A stretch of 46,838 nucleotides of DNA from Actinomycetes bacterium (GTDB taxonomy: Bacteria; Actinomycetota; Acidimicrobiia; Acidimicrobiales; Palsa-688). The stretch lies in assembly GCA_021788115.1 (NCBI GenBank), contig JAJYLA010000008.1, positions 1 through 46,838 of the forward strand. Reading direction: 5' to 3'. Below are positions 24,395-36,391 of the stretch, one piece after another. A program made the position numbers and the translations under genes. The first letter of the stretch is position 1; every line of letters starts with the position of its first letter. The notes beneath the pieces are model-generated. The model was not told where the DNA came from and did no database searches. It saw only the letters and a list, made by a program, of their open reading frames with translations.

Positions 24395-24895
24395 TTATGC
24401 GGTCGAGTCGGCGAACACCCGTGCCAGGTTTGCCAGGCTGGCCTCGATGGTCGCCCGCCAGTTCTCGCCTTCGTTGGTGGCCTCGCGCAACCACTCGGGC
24501 GACGCCGAGCAATCGAAGAACTCCGTCACCCTCGTTCCACCACCAGGCAGGGGGCTTAGCTTCCACCCCCAGACGTTGTGGGCGGGGACACCCAGTTGGA
24601 CCTCCGAGTCGGGCTGGGCGACGGACTTGAGGACTGGCACCCAGGCAATCCGCCCACTCGGCTCGTACTCCACGACCCGGTTCTCCACCACGTAGTCGCC
24701 GAGGCGATCGTTGTGCATCTCCATCTCGAAGGTCTCCCCGACCCCGGACAGGACCCGATCATCGGCTGTACCTCTCAACATCCCACTCCCGTCGATGGTG
24801 GCATGGTTGGCCGGCCGGGCCAGATAGTCGAACAGTTTGTCGGTGGGGGCATCGACGTCCCGCGAGACCGAAATGGATGGCTCCGTAGTGGTCAT
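24395..24895 (-). CDS. SRPBCC-family (START/polyketide cyclase-like) protein
   Basis: The 166-aa protein has the helix-grip fold order: ISVSRDVDAPTDKLFDYLARP at the N-terminus, ENRVVEYEPSGRIAWVPV in the middle, GWKLSPLPGGGTRVTEFFD, and the long C-terminal helix ENWRATIEASLANLARV. Such proteins bind hydrophobic ligands; none can be named here. ATG 24895 is preferred over 24928 because it starts right at the conserved strand. The TAA stop sits inside GCATAAC, which matches most of the attC inverse core RYYYAAC. Confidence 0.88.
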   Translation of the reverse strand: MTTTEPSISVSRDVDAPTDKLFDYLARPANHATIDGSGMLRGTADDRVLSGVGETFEMEMHNDRLGDYVVENRVVEYEPSGRIAWVPVLKSVAQPDSEVQLGVPAHNVWGWKLSPLPGGGTRVTEFFDCSASPEWLREATNEGENWRATIEASLANLARVFADSTA

Positions 24896-24940
24896 GTTCG
24901 GTAGACGGTAGCCACAGGGTCTACTCATCGCTCACGGGCT

Positions 24941-24966
24941 GACCATCCCCTATCCGCGGCGGGCTG
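24941..24966 (-). repeat. Cassette-junction motif, copy f (degenerate)
   Basis: On the plus strand GACCATCCCCTATCCGCGGC followed by GGGCTG aligns with copies a and b, with a three-base gap and several substitutions. It lies 45 bp upstream of the SRPBCC start, where the previous cassette would end. Read alone it would not be significant; its position makes it worth listing. Confidence 0.35.
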
Positions 24967-25095
24967 AACTCCGCAGACCTGCCCCACTTCACCGGCCGTG
25001 GGAGCGATCTCATTGCCCGCAGTGAGTACGCTGGGGCTTCGGCATACGGACTTCGGGTTGGGTGATGCCGACAGTCCAGCGGGCAGAATGAGAGG

Positions 25096-25467
25096 GTGCC
25101 ACCGCGAGTTATCGCCCTCGATCACGTTCAGCTCGCCATGCCGGCTGGACGGGAGGCTGAGGCGGAAGCCTTCTGCTGCGGTGTCCTCGGCTTCGCTGTC
25201 CTTCCGAAACCAGAGCCCCTCGCATCTCGCGGCGGCCGCTGGTTCGCGTCGGGCGACGTTCAGGTGCATCTGGGTGTCGAAGACGACTTTCGCCCGGCTC
25301 GCAAGGCGCATCCAGCGCTCATTGTCGACGACTTCGATGCCCTCATTGGGAAGCTCGACTCCTTTGGGGCATCCTGGCGGTGGGACGAGGACCTGCCGGG
25401 AGCCCGCCGTCTGTAGGTGGACGACCCGTTCGGGAATCGAATCGAACTCATCGATATCGGCGGGTAG
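25096..25467 (+). pseudogene. VOC-superfamily protein with an in-frame TAG
   Basis: GTG/ATG-region start gives IALDHVQLAMPAGREAEAEA, FCCGVLGFAVLPKP, VQVHLGVEDDFRPARKAHPA and FDALIGKLDSFG. The frame meets TAG at 25414-25416, after GARRL, and then continues without any frame change into VDDPFGNRIELIDIGG and TAG at 25465. The region after the stop is exactly the conserved DPxGNxIEL ending that carries the last metal ligand, so TAG has replaced a sense codon, probably TAC (Tyr). One substitution would restore a 123-residue VOC protein. Confidence 0.85.
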
Positions 25468-25602
25468 AAAACGCCGCATACCACTCACGACCTTCTGCCG
25501 ACCCGGCGCCCATACCGCCGGGAGTAGGCGCGCCCTAGAGCGAAGCGCACCAGCATCTCGCTGGCTTTGACGTCGCGGACCTGGCGAACGTCGACCTGGG
25601 GC

Positions 25603-25944
25603 TTACCGACGACCGATGAACACCACCCAGTAGAGGCCGAGGGCCACCGCCGCCCACCCGGCCGTGGCCACGAGCGAGCCCCACAGGGCCTCCAGGCGGG
25701 GGATCACGGCGGCGGCCAGGGCGCAGCATGCTGCCATCCCGACCGCGCCGGCGGCCATCCCGATCGACGCCTGGCGGGCCTTCGACGCCCCCTCGGTGAT
25801 CACGGTGATGGCCAGGCTGGCGATGGCCACCGAGGGAGCGGCGGCGAAGGCGTTGGGCTTGACGATCTCGCTGATGAGAGTGAACGCCACCACGAGCGCA
25901 CCCCCGGCCACGGCCCGCACCGCCAGGATGCCGACTTCCTTCAC
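25603..25944 (-). CDS. Small membrane protein, DUF3147-like
   Basis: The 113-aa product starts at GTG 25944 and consists of four hydrophobic segments: ILAVRAVAGGALVVAFTLI, VAIASLAITVITEG, GMAAGAVGMAACCALAAAVI and WAAVALGLYWVVFIG, ending in Arg-Arg. Topology and length resemble DUF3147 membrane proteins of unknown role. It is divergent from the 26034 gene; the 89-nt gap holds a strong inverted repeat. Confidence 0.6.
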   Translation of the reverse strand: MKEVGILAVRAVAGGALVVAFTLISEIVKPNAFAAAPSVAIASLAITVITEGASKARQASIGMAAGAVGMAACCALAAAVIPRLEALWGSLVATAGWAAVALGLYWVVFIGRR

Positions 25945-25988
25945 GGCGCCTCTGTCACCTGTCGTTCACCTCCATGCCCTCTGCTGTT

Positions 25989-26019
25989 CCCGTTGCGGTT
26001 ACCGGGCAACCGCAACGGG
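25989..26019. promoter_or_regulatory. 12-bp perfect inverted repeat in a divergent promoter region
   Basis: CCCGTTGCGGTT (25989-26000) and AACCGCAACGGG (26008-26019) pair perfectly around ACCGGGC. It sits between divergent membrane-protein genes and just before the AAGGA of the 26034 start. It may be an operator or a transcribed leader hairpin; there is no T-run. Confidence 0.5.
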
Positions 26020-26033
26020 TACAAGGACAGCCG

Positions 26034-26372
26034 GTGGCAGCGAACCGGAAGGTCAAGGCGGCAGCGCAGCACGAGCCCCGGTTGGTGAGCCGGGTGGGTC
26101 CGATCGAGTTCGACTGGCCCCGCTCCGTCGGGTATTTCGGAGGCACCTGGCTGGCGGTGGCGGCCGGTCTGATCGAGCCGCCGCTCGGGCTGTTCATCGC
26201 CGCGGTGCCGTTCGTGAAGATGCTGGACCTTCCCGGCCTCCCCAACCTGCCCCGTTTCGTGGGTCAGGTCCTCGAGGGCGTGGCCAAACCGGTGGGCGGC
26301 GATAGCGAAGGCACCGTTCGGCTCGTAACCTCGGAAGGTGCGAGCCAGCAGCCGGTTGAATCCGACAGCTGA
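26034..26372 (+). CDS. Small membrane protein upstream of the P-type ATPase
   Basis: GTG 26034 with AAGGA upstream gives 112 aa; ATG 25974 is possible but would place the inverted repeat in the coding region. The middle holds one long hydrophobic stretch, GGTWLAVAAGLIEPPLGLFIAAVPFVKML, that may form a hairpin of two helices. The N-terminus is basic and the C-terminus polar. The arrangement resembles that of the next gene (polar N-terminus, then GGxxxAAxxGxxxPPL), suggesting an ancient duplication or a shared partner. No known family recognised. Confidence 0.6.
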   Translation: MAANRKVKAAAQHEPRLVSRVGPIEFDWPRSVGYFGGTWLAVAAGLIEPPLGLFIAAVPFVKMLDLPGLPNLPRFVGQVLEGVAKPVGGDSEGTVRLVTSEGASQQPVESDS

Positions 26373-26428
26373 GCGCCTACCTCGCGCACCCGCACCGGGA
26401 AACGTGATTCGTACCAGGAGCAGCCAGC

Positions 26429-26662
26429 ATGAGCCCTACACGCACCAGCAGCAGCGGCAACGCCACCACCCGGGCCACCCGGATCGGGGCCGACACGGAC
26501 GGCTACAAGGTCCCGCTCGTCGGGGTAACCGTCCCCTCCCGTCTCGTGGAGACCGGCTTCTGGGGCGGCCTGCTGGGAGCGGCGGCATTCGGTGCCCTCG
26601 ATCCGCCCCTGGCTCTCCTCGTGGGCGCCGGGGTGGTCGTCGCCCGCCACCGCCGTTCCTGA
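26429..26662 (+). CDS. Small membrane protein (77 aa) next to the P-type ATPase
   Basis: ATG 26429 has AGGAG upstream. A polar Thr/Ser/Arg-rich N-terminus (about 45 residues) is followed by GFWGGLLGAAAFGALDPPLALLVGAGVVVA and a basic end. The hydrophobic part echoes the previous gene (an Ala/Gly helix, then DPPLALL compared with EPPLGLF). It may be an accessory subunit of the ATPase; this rests only on synteny. Confidence 0.6.
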   Translation: MSPTRTSSSGNATTRATRIGADTDGYKVPLVGVTVPSRLVETGFWGGLLGAAAFGALDPPLALLVGAGVVVARHRRS

Positions 26663-26729
26663 GCCGACACCGCCCGCGCCCGACACCGGGAGCCGACTGC
26701 CAGAGCTGATCCTGAGACCGGCCCGGCCG

Positions 26730-30806
<4,077 letters not shown>

Positions 30807-31215
30807 CAGGACCCCGAGGCGTTCACCGCCTCTTCACCTTCTATTCGGACGGGATTCGCCTGGCATCCCCGGGGGTTTCACCTGGCCCCTCTAGCCTGGG
30901 CGGCATGCTCGGAGGTCTACTGGTCCCGGTGGGCGCCCTGGTCGAGTGGCATTCGGAGTACCGGCGCAGCCGCCCGACTGCCCCGCACCGCTAGACCAAT
31001 CTCGCCCCCGGGTGCGAAGCCCAAAGGCCACCTGCCCTTGATCATTCACCAAGCCGAAGGTGTCTCCGAAAGACAGCCTCGATCGGTGCCACCCAGTCCG
31101 GCGGCTCGATGGCAGTAGTAGTGACACCTCCGCGCACTGGAATTCAGCGGCGCGGTGCTGACCTGCCAGAAGATCACTCCGGCCGGACTCCTCTGCAGCG
31201 GCAGCTCGTGATCTG
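30807..31215. other. Intergenic region after the P-type ATPase
   Basis: This 409-nt region holds no supported gene. A 29-codon frame starting at ATG 30905 is too short and lacks a good ribosome-binding site. No clear terminator hairpin is seen. It marks the left edge of the second accessory region. Confidence 0.5.
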
Positions 31216-32159
31216 TTGAGCCCGTCCCCGCCGCGAGGTATCCCTGCGCGGGGAAAGGTAGCTGTCGTAGATTTGACGGTGGTGGCAGGGTTCCAACAGC
31301 CGTCGGCTGACGTGCCGAGAACCGCGCCGTGGCACGTCCACGAGGTGTCACCGGCACTCGCACGGGCGCTATTCGGCAACGCCCCACCGTGGGTCAAGGA
31401 CTTCGGTGACCTCGCGTACGAGTGGCGGCGTCTTTTCGCGGAGTTCGTCGGGACGTTCCTCCTCGTGGTCGTCGCCGCCGGTGCGAGGGTCGTCGACGCC
31501 ACTTCTCACGGGATGATCGGCCGGGTTCCGTCGGTCGTCGCCCCAGCGCTAATGGTGATGGCGATTATCCTCGCCGTCGGCGCGGTATCGGGCGCGCATC
31601 TCAACCCGGTCGTCAGCGTGGCGTTCGCTCTCCGCCACGAGTTCCCCTGGAGGCGGATCGTCGGGTACGTGCTAGCGCAGCTCGCCGGTGCTGTCGCGGC
31701 CGTTCTCGTCCTGTGGCGATGTTCGGCAAGGCCGGCCACCTCGGGGCGAACCTGCCAGGACCGCACACGAACGACCTCCATGCGCTGGGGATGGAGATCC
31801 TCCTGACCCTCGGCCTCGTGACGACCATCCTTGGGACGGCCTCGGGAGCGCAGAACGTCGGGCCGCTCTCAGCACTCGCTGTGGCCGGATACATCGCGCT
31901 CGCCGGTCTGTGGTCGAGCCCGGTGAGCGGCGCGTCGATGAATCCCGTGCGCTCGCTGGCACCCGACCTGTTCAACGGGGAGATCGGGAGCTTCTGGATC
32001 TACCTGGCCGGACCGACAGTCGGGATGCTCGTGGCCGTCGCCGTCGCGTGGGTGCTGCGGGGCCCCGGGCGGGATCTCACCGCGGCACGCGCGGCCCGGG
32101 GATCGCTCGGAGTCCTCGTGCTCAACGAGAAGCCGCCCACCCACGATCTCGACGTGTAG
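31216..32159 (+). pseudogene. MIP-family aquaporin/glycerol channel, frameshifted
   Basis: Two frames make one channel. The first (TTG 31216, or more likely TTG 31273 or GTG 31279) encodes a ~50-residue polar N-terminus, then FAEFVGTFLLVVVAAGARV and SGAHLNPVVSVAFALRHEF. At about 31716 one base of a GGG appears lost (CTGTGGCGATG), and the next frame continues MFGKAGHLGAN, EILLTLGLVTTILG, SGASMNPVRSLAPDL and WIYLAGPTVGMLVAVAVAW. Both pore motifs read NPV where NPA is standard. With one base restored it would be a complete channel of about 295-314 aa depending on the start. Confidence 0.85.
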
Positions 32160-32175
32160 CTCGGAAGGCGACGGA

Positions 32176-32619
32176 GTGGGTGACGGAAAGAAGGACGGCG
32201 GGAAGCGGCTCCGGGCCAAGACGCTTCCGCGCGAGTACTGGAAAGACGAACCCGAGGAGCACGACTTCCCAGCCGCAGCGAATTACCTCAGCCTTCTCGC
32301 CGACGGTCACACGATAGAAGGGCTCGTCGCTGCCCTGCGCTCCGCTCAAACCTCTCACGGCAAGGCGAAGGATCTTCTCCGCGCGAGCACGCTCCCGCTC
32401 CTAGAGACCGACAACGCCCACGTCATCTCCGACCTCGACAAGGTGCGCCACGGAGAGCGCCTCTCGCCGGTCTTGCTCGTCCGCGGCACTATTAGCGATG
32501 ACGCCCCGTTCACCGTCGCCGACGGGTGCCACCGGGTCTGCGCGAGCTACCACATCGACGAGAGTGCGGACATCCCCTACCGGATCGTCGACCTCCCGCC
32601 CATCGGAGCGGCGGAGTAG
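32176..32619 (+). CDS. ParB/sulfiredoxin-fold-like protein, uncharacterised
   Basis: The 147-aa product starts at GTG 32176 with GGAAGG upstream. A basic N-terminus (GKKDGGKRLRAKTLPREYW) precedes LPAAANYLSLL-like and KAKDLLRASTLPLL elements, then LSPVLLVRG and ADGCHRVCASYHIDESADIPYRIVDLP. The DG-x-HR-x-CA-x-Y motif resembles the phosphate-binding box of ParB-like nuclease folds. I recall this as a widespread uncharacterised family. It is intact and 16 nt after the aquaporin. Confidence 0.72.
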   Translation: MGDGKKDGGKRLRAKTLPREYWKDEPEEHDFPAAANYLSLLADGHTIEGLVAALRSAQTSHGKAKDLLRASTLPLLETDNAHVISDLDKVRHGERLSPVLLVRGTISDDAPFTVADGCHRVCASYHIDESADIPYRIVDLPPIGAAE

Positions 32620-32974
32620 ACCGAAGCGACTGCAGCAACCCCGCGCCACCCTGCACACCTCTTTAGCAACGCTAATCGTGGGGAAGCAGGATCCACGCGT
32701 CGACTCCAACCCTCAGTGTCGGGATTCGAGGTATTTCTGATCTGACCCTTCATGAGAAGCGGCCCGTGATCCCCCCGGCTGCCAAGGACACCGTCGAACA
32801 CTCCCAGCGACAATCAAGACCGAACCCTGCTTCCGACCCGTGGGAAGCGCCCCAGAAGACCCGCCTCAAACGTCCCCCATCCGCGGCCGTAACGCCCCAA
32901 ACGATGCCGGCTGAAGGTCGCTTATCCAGGAGTCTGACTCGGGCAAGTACGGTCTTGCACCGTGGAGGGATCCC
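32620..32974. other. Intergenic region between two plus-strand accessory genes
   Basis: This 355-nt region has no supported gene. On the minus strand GGGGCGTTACGG (about 32883-32894) shares GGCGTTACGG with junction copy g; a second weaker core-like GCGTTGCTAAAG lies near 32670. These may be relic junction sites or chance. Confidence 0.4.
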
Positions 32975-33589
32975 ATGGCTGACCTTGACCACCGAAGCTC
33001 GTTGGTGGATTCGTATGATAACGCCGCGGTGATCATCTCGGCGATAAGCGCCGAGCAGCTCGGCCATCCGACGCCATGCCCCGAATATGACGTGGCCAGA
33101 CTGATCGACCACCTCGTCGAAGCCGGCTACCGGGCGGCTGCTCTCGGGCGGGGAGAGTCACCGCCACCGGGAGACGAGTCGCCTCACATCGAGCTCAGCG
33201 ACGCCCCGGGCCAGATGCGGCGCGCCGCCGAAGAGGCGACAGAGGCATGGGCCGGAGATTCTGCCCTGTCATCCAGATTCACCATGCCGTGGGGCGAGGA
33301 GTACAGCGGGGCAACCCTGGTGGACATGTACCTGGCCGAATTAGCCGCACACACATGGGATCTAGCCCGAGCGACCGGACAGCTCGACAGGCTGGATCCC
33401 TCCCTCGCCCTGCCGGCACTCGGCGGTGCACACGCCATGATCAAACCCCTGTATCGCAACATGGTCGCGCCAGGGGCTCCCTTCGGGTCGGAAGTGGCGC
33501 CACCTCCCGACGCCAACGATTGGGAGCGCCTTGCCGCGTTCATGGGACGCGACCCCCGAGCACAGCTCGACGAGGATCCGTCCACTTGA
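32975..33589 (+). CDS. TIGR03086-family protein (DinB/mycothiol-dependent enzyme fold)
   Basis: The 204-aa protein has the N-terminal helical bundle with LGHPTPCPEYDVARLIDHLVEAG (the tPCseWdvr...H box of this family) and a second His in YLAELAAHTWDLARATGQ; the family binds a divalent metal through three His. Actinobacterial members are related to mycothiol-dependent maleylpyruvate isomerase. ATG 32975 follows GGAGGGA. It is intact. It is convergent with the broken VOC gene, and junction copy g lies between them. Confidence 0.88.
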   Translation: MADLDHRSSLVDSYDNAAVIISAISAEQLGHPTPCPEYDVARLIDHLVEAGYRAAALGRGESPPPGDESPHIELSDAPGQMRRAAEEATEAWAGDSALSSRFTMPWGEEYSGATLVDMYLAELAAHTWDLARATGQLDRLDPSLALPALGGAHAMIKPLYRNMVAPGAPFGSEVAPPPDANDWERLAAFMGRDPRAQLDEDPST

Positions 33590-33594
33590 TCGAC

Positions 33595-33614
33595 GAATCC
33601 CGTAACGCCGGTCG
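33595..33614 (-). repeat. Cassette-junction motif, copy g
   Basis: Read on the minus strand the core is CCGGCGTTACGGGATTCG, comparable with CCGGCGTTGAGGGATGG in copy a. It is 114 bp beyond the stop of the IS-split VOC gene on that strand and six bases beyond the TIGR03086 stop on the other. Confidence 0.4.
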
Positions 33615-33727
33615 TTTGGGCAAGGTAGATCCAAGGATGCGCCCACTATCGCAAGGCGTTCGTGTCCCTGATCGCTGGCAGCGGGCTACAGCCTGATGGC
33701 CCGGAGCGCCGAGGTCCACAAGCTGGC

Positions 33728-33888
33728 TCAGCCGGCGGCCACCTGGATCCAGCTGATCTGGTTTTCATCACCGTCGGTCGCGTTGGCCTTGCGCCCGGCG
33801 TCGCCGACCGCCTCGATCGGACCTGCGTCGATCCCACGTCCGGCGAGTTCTGCCACGAATGGTCGAGATCGGTTACCGATATGGTCAC
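33728..33888 (-). pseudogene. 3' part of a VOC-superfamily gene split by the IS66-type element
   Basis: The minus strand reads VTISVTDLDH, then with one base missing near 33858 FVAELAGRGIDAGPIEAVGD, GRKANATDGDENQISWIQVA and TGA at 33728. This is the C-terminal half of a VOC module whose N-terminal half lies at 35419-35598. Removing the IS and one target copy rejoins the reading frame exactly (RTVVTISVTDLD). The one-base loss is a separate lesion. Confidence 0.85.
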
Positions 33889-33896
33889 CACTGTTC
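33889..33896. repeat. Left 8-bp target-site duplication of the IS66-type element
   Basis: CACTGTTC directly abuts the left end of the element. The same eight bases in the same orientation abut the right end at 35419-35426. Eight bases is the usual IS66-family duplication length. Confidence 0.92.
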
Positions 33897-35418
33897 GTAC
33901 TTGGATACCGGGGCGCGTTGAACTGAGTTGATGTAAATGTTGGTGCTGGTTGCCTCGCTTTTAGCTGAAGAGGGGTGTGAGGTCGGGGGCTCGGGCGTGG
34001 CGGGCGAGGTAGTCGATGGCGTCGATGCCTTGTTGGGCGGCGGTGCGCAGGACGCTGGTGATGGTGCCTTGGGTGGATGCTCCTCGCCAGGTTCGGTTCC
34101 CGCCCCACACCTTGCGGTTGACCACGGCGGGGCGGATGGCCTGTTCGCCTCGCCAGTTGGTGGCCTCGACACCGGGGTGGGTCAAGAAGGTGACGATGGC
34201 TTCCCGCTCGTTGTAGAGGTGCTTGATGAGCTTGCGATTCTCGTCGTGGGGATGGGCCTGCTCGTAGAGCAGCTCGACCATCTCCACGACGTGTTCGGCG
34301 ACAGCCGTCCGCTCGGCGGGTTCTGCGTTTCTGGCGTCAAGGGCGTCTTTGAGGAGGTCTTTGACTTGGCGGGGAGTGCCCCGGGCCCAGTCGGGCAGAT
34401 CGCTGACCATCTCGGTGGCCCGACGAAGGAGATGAGCACAGCAGCTTTGGTGGGTGGCGGCCTGGTAGCTGCGATAGGGGCCCCAGCCGTCTCTGATGAT
34501 GACCCCGTCGTAGTCTTGGCGGACCAGGTCGCAGGCCTGGTCGAATCCGCGTCCGGAAGCGACGTTGTAGGCGGTGGCGTCTTCGGTGGCGGCCACCCAC
34601 AGCCACGCTGAGGAGGCGTTGACTCGCCAGCCGGTCTCGTCCATGGTCACGCTCGGCGATGCGTTCACCCGCTCGATGATGGTGTTCTTGACCGGCACCA
34701 GGGAGGTGCCCATGGATTGCGACGCAGAACAGATCGCTCCGGCGGTCACGTCGATGCCGAGCCGGCCGAGTAGCTGCGCGCATTTGGCGAAGCTCAGGCC
34801 CAGGCCGTAGTGAAGCCACGCCACCCACCCTTTGGCCACCGGCCCGATCTGGGCGCCGGCCGCCCCGAGCGCGTCAGAGGTCTGCTTTGGGTGGCGGCCC
34901 TGGACCCGTTTGCCGCACGCCCGGCAGCGGCCCACCGCCACGGTGAAACGGGTGACGACTGGTGATGGCAGGGAGGGGAGGTCGGTCTGGTACTGCTCGG
35001 CGTCACGCTCGTGAACGACGTCGCCGCCGCAATGCGGGCAGCAACCGGGCAGCGGGGCAACGAGTTCGCGGTTGATGTTCGTCGGTGCCATACGGTGCCC
35101 GTGGCGGCCATGTCCCCGTCCGCGCTTTCGTCCCGGCCGCCTCGGCTCATCGGTCGGCTCTCCCTTGGAGAACGGCGCCGCCTGTCGTTTGCCCGAACGT
35201 CGGGTCTCCTCCAGCAGCTTCTCCAACTCGACGATACGTGCATCGCGAGCGGCCAACGCTGCCGTCAGCTCGTCGATACGCCGCCCTTGCGACTCGACCA
35301 TCTCACGTAACGCCTCCATCTCGGAGGCTGCCGGATCACCAGGAGAAGGGCCGCGAGTCGGAATTCCCCAAGCTACGCGCCGCTCGCGATCAGGTGGTGG
35401 ACCCCGCTATCCAAGTAC
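33897..35418 (-). mobile_element. IS66-family insertion sequence, complete (1522 bp)
   Basis: Terminal inverted repeats begin GTACTTGGATA at both ends, then one mismatch, then CGGGG (at least 16 of 17 matching). The element carries a single transposase gene on the minus strand and lacks the small tnpA and tnpB frames, as in the ISBst12-like subgroup. It is flanked by an 8-bp duplication CACTGTTC and splits a VOC gene. The intact transposase, near-perfect ends and exact duplication indicate a recent insertion. Confidence 0.93.
33961..35319 (-). CDS. IS66-family DDE transposase (TnpC type)
   Basis: The 452-aa transposase opens with a coiled-coil leucine-zipper-like region (MEALREMVESQGRRIDELTA to LEKLLEE), a basic Gly/Arg/His linker, then a zinc-finger C-x2-C...C-x2-C (CCPHCGG and CRACGK) before residue 140. 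The DDE catalytic region follows: MDETGW (first Asp), IIRDGWGPYRSY (second Asp) and NWRGEQAIRPAVVNRKVWGG (Glu). The DNA-cleaving and joining enzyme for this element. No frame interruption. Confidence 0.95.
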   Translation of the reverse strand: MEALREMVESQGRRIDELTAALAARDARIVELEKLLEETRRSGKRQAAPFSKGEPTDEPRRPGRKRGRGHGRHGHRMAPTNINRELVAPLPGCCPHCGGDVVHERDAEQYQTDLPSLPSPVVTRFTVAVGRCRACGKRVQGRHPKQTSDALGAAGAQIGPVAKGWVAWLHYGLGLSFAKCAQLLGRLGIDVTAGAICSASQSMGTSLVPVKNTIIERVNASPSVTMDETGWRVNASSAWLWVAATEDATAYNVASGRGFDQACDLVRQDYDGVIIRDGWGPYRSYQAATHQSCCAHLLRRATEMVSDLPDWARGTPRQVKDLLKDALDARNAEPAERTAVAEHVVEMVELLYEQAHPHDENRKLIKHLYNEREAIVTFLTHPGVEATNWRGEQAIRPAVVNRKVWGGNRTWRGASTQGTITSVLRTAAQQGIDAIDYLARHARAPDLTPLFS

Positions 35419-35598
35419 CACTGTTCTTCCAGCCCGCTCCGGATCGTTGATGACATACAGCCAGCCATTCCCGGTTACCTGCCACATGACCTCGTTGCTG
35501 TTGGGGACGATGTCCGGCCCGCGTCCGAAGAGGCGTTGGTACCATTCCATCGCCACCTGTAGGTCTGCAACTGGCACACAGGCGAAGAGCACTTCCAT
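35419..35598 (-). pseudogene. 5' part of the VOC-superfamily gene split by the IS66-type element
   Basis: ATG 35598 gives MEVLFACVPVADLQVAMEWY, QRLFGRGPDIVPNSNEVMWQ and TGNGWLYVINDPERAGRTVV, the first half of a VOC domain, and then runs into the IS end and stops. GTG 35604 is an alternative start. The right-hand target copy (35419-35426) is the last part of the coding sequence. It joins in frame to the fragment at 33728-33888. Confidence 0.88.
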
Positions 35599-35741
35599 AG
35601 GCACCCCAGCAGCATCGCACGCTGGCATCCGGTCTATCCGTGACGGGACCCGTTACTGCAGGACCGGATCCCGCCGGGAGGGCGCTCGCGTGTGTCTCCG
35701 AATGCGCGCCTCCATATCCCCGCCGGTCCAGCGGGCCGGCA

Positions 35742-35768
35742 CTGTCCCACTCCGCCGGCTGACGGGCG
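35742..35768 (-). repeat. Cassette-junction motif, copy d (degenerate)
   Basis: The minus strand reads GTCAGCCGGCGGAGTGGGAC right after the ParB-like stop. It keeps AGCCGGCG and the GGGA of the other copies but the TTGA core is changed. Placement between the ParB-like gene and the VOC gene fits the pattern. Confidence 0.3.
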
Positions 35769-35772
35769 TTTA

Positions 35773-36222
35773 TCAGTAGGGCAGGTCTTCAGGTCTGCAG
35801 TCTCGGAAATCCGGCTCCGGGAGGCTCTGTAGCCGAACTGCTCGAATCGTGTCCTGGCCCGCCAGGAGCGCACGGGCAACGCGGTGCATGCCGTCCATGA
35901 CCCGGTTGTCCGGTCCGAGGATGATCGGCCACTTCGGGTCGACGTCTTGGATCAGATGGATGTGCTCTACAACCTTTCGCACGGTGGGTCGCTGAGTCGA
36001 ATCGAACCAGTAGACGGAGTCGATCTCAGTCAGATCGACCAGAAGGACGTCTTCGACCGGTAGCCCCTGTGTCGCCTCGATCAGGCGATCGACGTCCCAG
36101 GCGTCGAGGCCCCGGCGGCCCGGCCAGAAGTGATACTGCTTGCGCACTTCCGCCAGTCTGCTTCGAGTTGGAGCCGGTAGCTGGAATGCACCATCGGGAA
36201 ACGTGCCGCCCATACCGCTCAA
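35773..36222 (-). CDS. ParB-fold-like protein, uncharacterised
   Basis: The 149-aa product has GLDAWDVDRLIEATQGLPVE, VLLVDLTEIDSVYWFD, PTVRKVVEHIHLIQDVD and PIILGPDNRVMDGMHRVARA. The RVMDGMHRVARALL element matches the ParB nuclease-like box with a DG-x-HR core. Small stand-alone ParB-like proteins of this kind are common passenger genes with no known function. ATG 36222 or 36213 may be the start. Intact, single gene, flanked by junction copies c and d. Confidence 0.75.
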   Translation of the reverse strand: MSGMGGTFPDGAFQLPAPTRSRLAEVRKQYHFWPGRRGLDAWDVDRLIEATQGLPVEDVLLVDLTEIDSVYWFDSTQRPTVRKVVEHIHLIQDVDPKWPIILGPDNRVMDGMHRVARALLAGQDTIRAVRLQSLPEPDFRDCRPEDLPY

Positions 36223-36250
36223 GAACAGCGTCGCAGTATGCCGAGAGCCG

Positions 36251-36273
36251 TTTCCTCAACCGCCGGCTCGGCG
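36251..36273 (-). repeat. Cassette-junction motif, copy c
   Basis: The minus-strand core is GAGCCGGCGGTTGAGGAAA. It lies between the Arr remnant and the ParB-like gene, 28 bp before the latter's start. GAGCCGGCG and GTTGAGG are shared with copy a. Confidence 0.45.
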
Positions 36274-36391
36274 CATTCTCCTCTGACCTCCGGCCATCGC
36301 GCGGACCGCCGCTGGGTACCCCACCGATGCGGCTGAGGGGGGGGCCGGTGCACGGGCGAAGCCGGAGCCGACCGCCTGGGGGCGTCGTAGC

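Noticed and set aside
30905-30994. 29-codon frame after the P-type ATPase
   Set aside because: Too short, no good ribosome-binding site and no recognisable family.
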